Assembly: GCA_028869725.1 (NCBI GenBank)
Contig: JAGWRJ010000719.1
Span: 1 to 8,203 of the forward strand
From: Alphaproteobacteria bacterium
GTDB taxonomy: Bacteria; Pseudomonadota; Alphaproteobacteria; Micropepsales; Micropepsaceae
DNA: 8,203 nucleotides
Direction: 5' to 3'
Under the pieces are notes generated by a model. It did not search any database and was not told the DNA's origin. It was given only the letters and a program-made list of their open reading frames with translations. Each line of letters opens with the position of its first letter. The first letter of the stretch is position 1. Positions 5,282 through 8,203 of this stretch are shown here, one piece after another. The position numbers were made by a program, and so were the translations under genes.

Positions 5282-5398
5282 TCAGTCCTCGCTCTGCACC
5301 ATCACTGTGAACACGGGTTGCACGGTGAATTCAACTCGTTGTCGCAACACTTCGTGGAAGCGTAGGCGCCACACCGTCTCCTTCAGCGTGTCGTGCGG
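5282..5398 (-). pseudogene. C-terminal tail of an unidentified gene, fused after the relaxase fragment
   Basis: Thirty-eight codons open between the TAG at 5399-5401 and a TGA at 5282-5284, containing WRLRFHEVLRQRVEF and ending MVQSED. Apart from the first residues (PH), which could continue the relaxase, the sequence does not resemble the MobF domain. No credible start with a ribosome site exists in it; a GTG within has AAGGAG only 3 nt away. It is best seen as the 3' end of a gene whose front was lost in the rearrangement that placed the relaxase fragment here. The parent gene is not recognised. Confidence 0.4.
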
Positions 5399-5581
5399 CT
5401 AGGTCTCGCGGTTGGTGCTGTGCCGATAGGTGGCAATCACCAGATTGTCGGTTGCCCCGGTGGTGACGCCTTGGGAAGTGCGGATTCGGGTAGCGGCCGC
5501 ATGCTGCTCAAAGTAAGCCAGTGCCGTACTGACCGCCTTGTCATGTGCTTTGATCAGGCGCGCATCGCCAGATTCGCAACC
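5393..5581 (-). pseudogene. Fragment of a MobF relaxase domain with an internal stop
   Basis: On the minus strand, translation gives ESGDARLIKAHDKAVSTALA followed by a YFEQHAAATRIR stretch, then VIATYRHSTNRET, then TAG (5399-5401) and PH. This matches the middle of TrwC/TraI relaxase domains, where a helix with AHD.AV..AL.. precedes the ATR segment and the HxTSR.. DPHLHTH metal-binding histidines. The stop falls just where the aspartate before those histidines is expected, and homology ends after PH, so the histidine triad is lost. The front part with the nicking tyrosines is also absent: upstream sequence stops resembling a relaxase near 5581 and runs into the radC stop at 5612-5614. It is a dead remnant of about 60 codons. 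It lies downstream of radC, so it is not part of the traI gene at 6420-8203. It may come from a second copy or an older element. Confidence 0.75.
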
Positions 5582-5611
5582 GCAAGTATGGGCATCGCTG
5601 GGCGCAGGCCG

Positions 5612-6097
5612 CTACATCAGCCCCCGCCCCGCGAAGCTGACGGTCGCGACCGCCCCGACCACGATGTGATCGAGCACCCGGACCTCGATGGTGCGCAGGG
5701 CCGTGACGAGCTCCTGGGTGATGTGCCGATCGGCCGCGCTGGGCTCCGGCTCGCCGCTCGGGTGGTTGTGGGCGAGGATGCACGCCGCCGCGTTGATGCG
5801 CAGCGCTGCCTTGACCACCTCGCGCGGATACACCGAAGCGCCGGCGATGGTGCCGCGGAACAAGCACTCGGTGCCGAGGATGCGGTGGCGCTCGTCGAGC
5901 CAGAGGACGTGAAACTCTTCATGGTCGAGGGCGCCGATGCGCGTGCGCAGAAAGTCGGATGCGTCCTGGGGCGAGCTCAGGCTGCCCTGCCGCTCGATGC
6001 GCCGGCGGAGGATGTCTTCGGCCGCCACCAGCACGTCGGCTTCGCTCAGGGGGCCAGTGCTCGTGTAGTGGCCGAGAATGTCGCGGATCAGGCTCAT
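5612..6097 (-). CDS. radC: RadC-like JAB/MPN domain protein
   Basis: A complete 161-residue RadC-type protein. The ATG at 6097 has GAGGT 8 nt upstream. Residues 60-160 hold the JAB/MPN metalloprotease-like fold with the metal site intact: Glu61, HNHPSG at 110-115, Ser120 and Asp123. The usual GT segment before it (FRGTIAGASVYPREVV, 80-95) is also present. Residues 1-45 form a short helical lead and lack the helix-hairpin-helix region of chromosomal RadC, as in versions carried on conjugative elements and plasmids. Despite the name, a DNA-repair role is not established for this family; a nuclease or protease role tied to mobile DNA or anti-defence has been proposed. It lies downstream of the traI-like gene on the same strand but 322 bp away, so co-transcription is possible, not certain. 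The neighbouring relaxase fragment follows its stop directly. Confidence 0.93.
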   Translation of the reverse strand: MSLIRDILGHYTSTGPLSEADVLVAAEDILRRRIERQGSLSSPQDASDFLRTRIGALDHEEFHVLWLDERHRILGTECLFRGTIAGASVYPREVVKAALRINAAACILAHNHPSGEPEPSAADRHITQELVTALRTIEVRVLDHIVVGAVATVSFAGRGLM

Positions 6098-6419
6098 GGG
6101 GTTCTACCTCGGCGCGGGATGCGCCTCGGGGACACGCGGGCGCCGCCGATGAGCGCGGTGTGCACCGCCAGGCCGTAACACCGTGAAGGACGTGGGGGAG
6201 AATCCCCCACGTTGCACGCTGCGCAGGCGGCGCTACCGTTCCCCGCTCAGGCCAGCACCGCCGAGGGCCGTGATGCCGGTCCGCCTCGGCCATGGACGGG
6301 TTCCCCTGAGCACGACGTGCGCGGAGACTCCGCTGGCGTCGGCAGGGCAGCCTCGCCCCACACCAGAGCCGACTGCGCAGGCGCATGGGCGCCCTTGACC
6401 CTCGACCCCGTCCGCGGGC
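6098..6419. other. 322-bp gap between traI and radC with inverted repeats
   Basis: No coding frame on either strand shows family signs; the open frames here are GC-rich shadows. The gap holds two clear inverted repeats. GCGGTG/CACCGC (6155-6168) overlaps a longer CGGTGT...ACACCG pairing (6156-6183). A perfect 10-bp stem lies at 6190-6212. These could be a terminator for traI, a promoter region for radC, or a DNA-processing site. The radC ribosome site (6106-6110) lies at its left end. Confidence 0.5.
6190..6212. repeat. Perfect 10-bp inverted repeat with 3-nt loop
   Basis: ACGTGGGGGA (6190-6199), loop GAA, TCCCCCACGT (6203-6212). No T-run follows on either strand, so it is not a standard terminator, though the stem is very stable. 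It lies 208 bp past the traI stop and 93 bp before the radC start. Confidence 0.7.
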
Positions 6420-8203
6420 TCAGCGCCCCCAGCCGTCGAGTTCGGCACCCGCGGTTCTGCCGGCGCCTGCGCTCGGTGTGCCGCGGTCACTCGAGGTGTC
6501 CAGGGCACTGCTGCGCGCGGCCGTCTCGCCTTCAAGCTCTCGGGCGGAGCCCTGCTCGCGTTCGGCCGACGGCATCTTCTCCCAAGGTGCAATCATCGCC
6601 GCCTCGCGCTGGGGTCCGGCCGCTCGATCCGGGCTGATGTCGAGGGCGGTCTCCTTCTGACCGGAGGTGCGGGCGACCTGCGAGGCCAAAGCCACGCGAT
6701 CGTCGGTGTAGACGATCGCCTCGTGTGTCGCGCGGCTCAACGCCACATACAGCGACTGCTGGTTCATCAGGTTCACGCGGTCGGACTCCGCGTGTACCAG
6801 CACGCGCACACACGTCGATCCCTGCGCCTGATGCGCGGTCTGCGCATAGGCGTAGTCGAGGGCGACCGCCTTCGCCGTACCCAGCGTCTGCGCGCCGCCG
6901 CGCGCGTCGCGGACATGCAGCACACCTGCTTCGACCCGATCCACCGTCAGCACCGCGCCGCCTTTCAAGTGACCGACGGGCTCGCGCAGCGTGATCCGGT
7001 CCCCAGCCTGCAAGGTGAGCTCCCGCGCCGTCCAGGCGCTGAACCGGGCATAGCGCGCCGGGTCGATCTCGGCGCGCTGGCCACCGCTGCGTTCCAGCGT
7101 CAGCCGGTTGCGCTCGGCATCGACGGTGACGATGCGGGCGCTGTCGCCTTTGGCGAGCTCGAGGCTGGCGTAGTTGCGCCCGGCGCGCAGCATGTCGCCC
7201 TCGTGATACGACCCGGCCTGACGCGCTTGCACCCGAGTCAGATCCTGCCGCTCCAGCACCGTGATCCTGGCTTCGGGCCCCGTCAGTTCGCCGCGCGTGG
7301 CCAGCTCACCGCGGATGGCCATATTGATCGCCGTCCGATCGTCTCGACCGGGCGCGATCACCAAGGTTTGCGCACGCTGCTCCGGTGAGAGCGCGGCATA
7401 GTCGCGCGCGATCGTGGCCACGCGATCAGCCCGCTCCTCGAGCTGCCGCACGTCGACCTTGGCCAGCGCCGCCGAGGGGTCACCCCGCAGGGCGTCATAG
7501 ACGGCGGCGCGCAACTGCTCGTCTTTCTGCCGCACGATGACGTCGAGGACGGACGTCTTCAGGGTGGAGTGTTCCTGCAGCTGCCGAAACGCCGCGCCGG
7601 CCTCGATGCTGCCGAGCTGCTTGACGTCGCCGACGAGCACGACGCGGTCGCCATGGGTCTTTTCCAACAAGCGCGCCATGTCCCGAGCACTGAGGAGACT
7701 TGCCTCGTCCACGAGGTGAGCGGTGCGACTGTGACCGTGCTGACGATGCCCCTGCTGCTGGCGGATGGAAGGCCCCTCCGGCGCGTCGGCCAAGAACGAC
7801 GCCACCGTTCGGCCCTCCGCGCCAATCGCCTTGCCCAAGATCTCGGCCGCCGCCCGGGTCGGCGCCAAGCCTTCGACCGTCCAACCGCGCTGGCGAAGCT
7901 CGGCCGCCGTCGCCGCAAGCACGCTCGTGGTCTTGGCCGTGCCGGCATAGCCCTGCACTAGGGCCACGCGATCGGAACCGGTCAGCAGGGCGAGGGTGGT
8001 GTCTCGTTGGGCCGCATTGAACGCCTGGCTGCTGCGCTGTTCCTGCCGGGCGATGGCGGTCAGTGCGTCTTCGCGACCGACCCACGGCGTTGCGCGCCCC
8101 GCGCTGGTCTTCGCGATCACCAGCATGCGCCGCTCGACCTCGAGCGCTTCACAGGTCGCATAGCCCGACTGGAGGCCCCGCTGCCCGGTGATGACGTCAT
8201 AGG
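6420..8203 (-). CDS. traI: MobF conjugative relaxase-helicase (TraI/TrwC), helicase part
   Basis: The frame is open from the right edge (first full codon at 8201) to TGA at 6420, giving 593 residues of the C-terminal part; the start and the N-terminal relaxase domain, expected to be about 300-400 residues, lie outside. The first visible residues (TGQRGLQSGYATCEALEVER) are the usual linker before the helicase. RecD/SF1B helicase motifs are all intact: Walker A GYAGTAKTT (84-92), DEAS (165-168), GDVKQL (191-196), motif V AHQAQGST (456-463) and motif VI YVALSRA (485-491). The last 80 residues are acidic, Ala/Gly/Ser-rich and probably disordered. In the family, the relaxase nicks oriT and the helicase unwinds the transferred strand. 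An ATG at 8126 is an internal methionine, not the start. The helicase seems functional; whether the relaxase half is intact cannot be seen. Confidence 0.95.
   Translation of the reverse strand, partial: YDVITGQRGLQSGYATCEALEVERRMLVIAKTSAGRATPWVGREDALTAIARQEQRSSQAFNAAQRDTTLALLTGSDRVALVQGYAGTAKTTSVLAATAAELRQRGWTVEGLAPTRAAAEILGKAIGAEGRTVASFLADAPEGPSIRQQQGHRQHGHSRTAHLVDEASLLSARDMARLLEKTHGDRVVLVGDVKQLGSIEAGAAFRQLQEHSTLKTSVLDVIVRQKDEQLRAAVYDALRGDPSAALAKVDVRQLEERADRVATIARDYAALSPEQRAQTLVIAPGRDDRTAINMAIRGELATRGELTGPEARITVLERQDLTRVQARQAGSYHEGDMLRAGRNYASLELAKGDSARIVTVDAERNRLTLERSGGQRAEIDPARYARFSAWTARELTLQAGDRITLREPVGHLKGGAVLTVDRVEAGVLHVRDARGGAQTLGTAKAVALDYAYAQTAHQAQGSTCVRVLVHAESDRVNLMNQQSLYVALSRATHEAIVYTDDRVALASQVARTSGQKETALDISPDRAAGPQREAAMIAPWEKMPSAEREQGSARELEGETAARSSALDTSSDRGTPSAGAGRTAGAELDGWGR

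Larger units (their letters stand above)
4081..8203. mobile_element. Conjugative/mobilisable element segment (partial)
   Basis: Right of the att fragment the genes are again mobile-element types: AlpA-like regulator, RadC-like JAB protein, MobF relaxase-helicase and a relaxase fragment. Known: AlpA, RadC and MobF genes recur together in integrative conjugative elements and plasmids of proteobacteria. It is not proven whether this is a second element at the same tRNA, the far part of one circular or tandem element, or old element DNA in the chromosome. Confidence 0.55.

Noticed and set aside
5393..6178. 261-aa plus-strand open frame
   Set aside because: It covers the reverse strand of radC and the relaxase remnant, both of which show clear family motifs; no ribosome site or motif supports it.
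6723..7388. 221-aa plus-strand open frame
   Set aside because: It is antisense to the helicase motifs of the TraI-like gene and has the composition of a reverse-frame shadow.
8124..8126. ATG at 8126 as the start of the helicase gene
   Set aside because: The frame continues to the window edge with typical TraI linker sequence, so this is an internal methionine.
1..8203. CRISPR array
   Set aside because: The only regular repeats are 6-7 bp motifs at an 11-bp pitch; no 25-40 bp repeats with spacers and no cas-like gene are seen.
1..8203. Insertion sequence or transposase
   Set aside because: No DDE or HUH transposase motif and no flanking terminal inverted repeats with target duplication were found; the only recombinase is the tyrosine integrase.

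Overview
The window is a stretch of accessory, mobile DNA from a high-GC proteobacterium. The closest general feel is Xanthomonadaceae/Burkholderiales-type genomic islands, but this is an inference from gene types and base composition and no core gene is present to fix the taxon. Two mobile segments meet near 4031-4080 at a fragment that looks like the 3' part of a tRNA gene (best reading tRNA-Ala, anticodon CGC), i.e. an attachment (att) site.

Left segment (1-4080). It reads like the integrase end of a tRNA-borne island carrying a DNA-modification/defence-type cargo. On the minus strand are a long C5-cytosine methyltransferase (653-2260, TTG start) and, 118 bp downstream, an ankyrin-repeat protein that runs off the left edge (1-534). 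Divergent from the methyltransferase, with only 18 bp between the start codons, is a complete Vsr-type very-short-patch-repair endonuclease (2279-2764). It is the natural partner that repairs T:G mismatches left by deamination of 5-methylcytosine. A complete tyrosine recombinase (2839-3945, minus) follows; its start lies 85 bp from the att fragment and its leader is AT-rich and contains two TGTGCC repeats 11 bp apart.

Junction (4031-4435). After the tRNA 3' fragment (ending CCA at 4080) come a strong hairpin terminator (4102-4128), five copies of TGTCCCC in two 11-bp-phased groups (4139-4202; candidate recombinase arm sites), a good sigma70-type promoter (4305-4333) and a ~100-nt leader.

Right segment (4436-8203). 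A small AlpA-like transcriptional regulator and a 169-aa protein of unknown function form a two-gene plus-strand operon (4436-5209) closed by a 14-bp-stem hairpin. Facing it on the minus strand are the 5'-truncated (window-edge) helicase half of a MobF/TrwC/TraI conjugative relaxase (6420-8203), a RadC/JAB-domain protein (5612-6097), and then a displaced fragment of the relaxase domain of another MobF protein interrupted by a TAG stop (about 5393-5581). This segment is therefore conjugative or mobilisable in origin, and some of it is decayed or rearranged. Its traI/radC part is visibly more GC-rich than the methyltransferase/Vsr part, which fits a composite of two elements stacked at one tRNA site. 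Alternatively the att fragment with repeat arms on both sides is an attP of one circular or tandem element.

The most interesting points are the ankyrin-protein/methyltransferase/Vsr cassette beside the integrase, the phased repeat arrays around the tRNA fragment, and the broken second relaxase downstream of radC.
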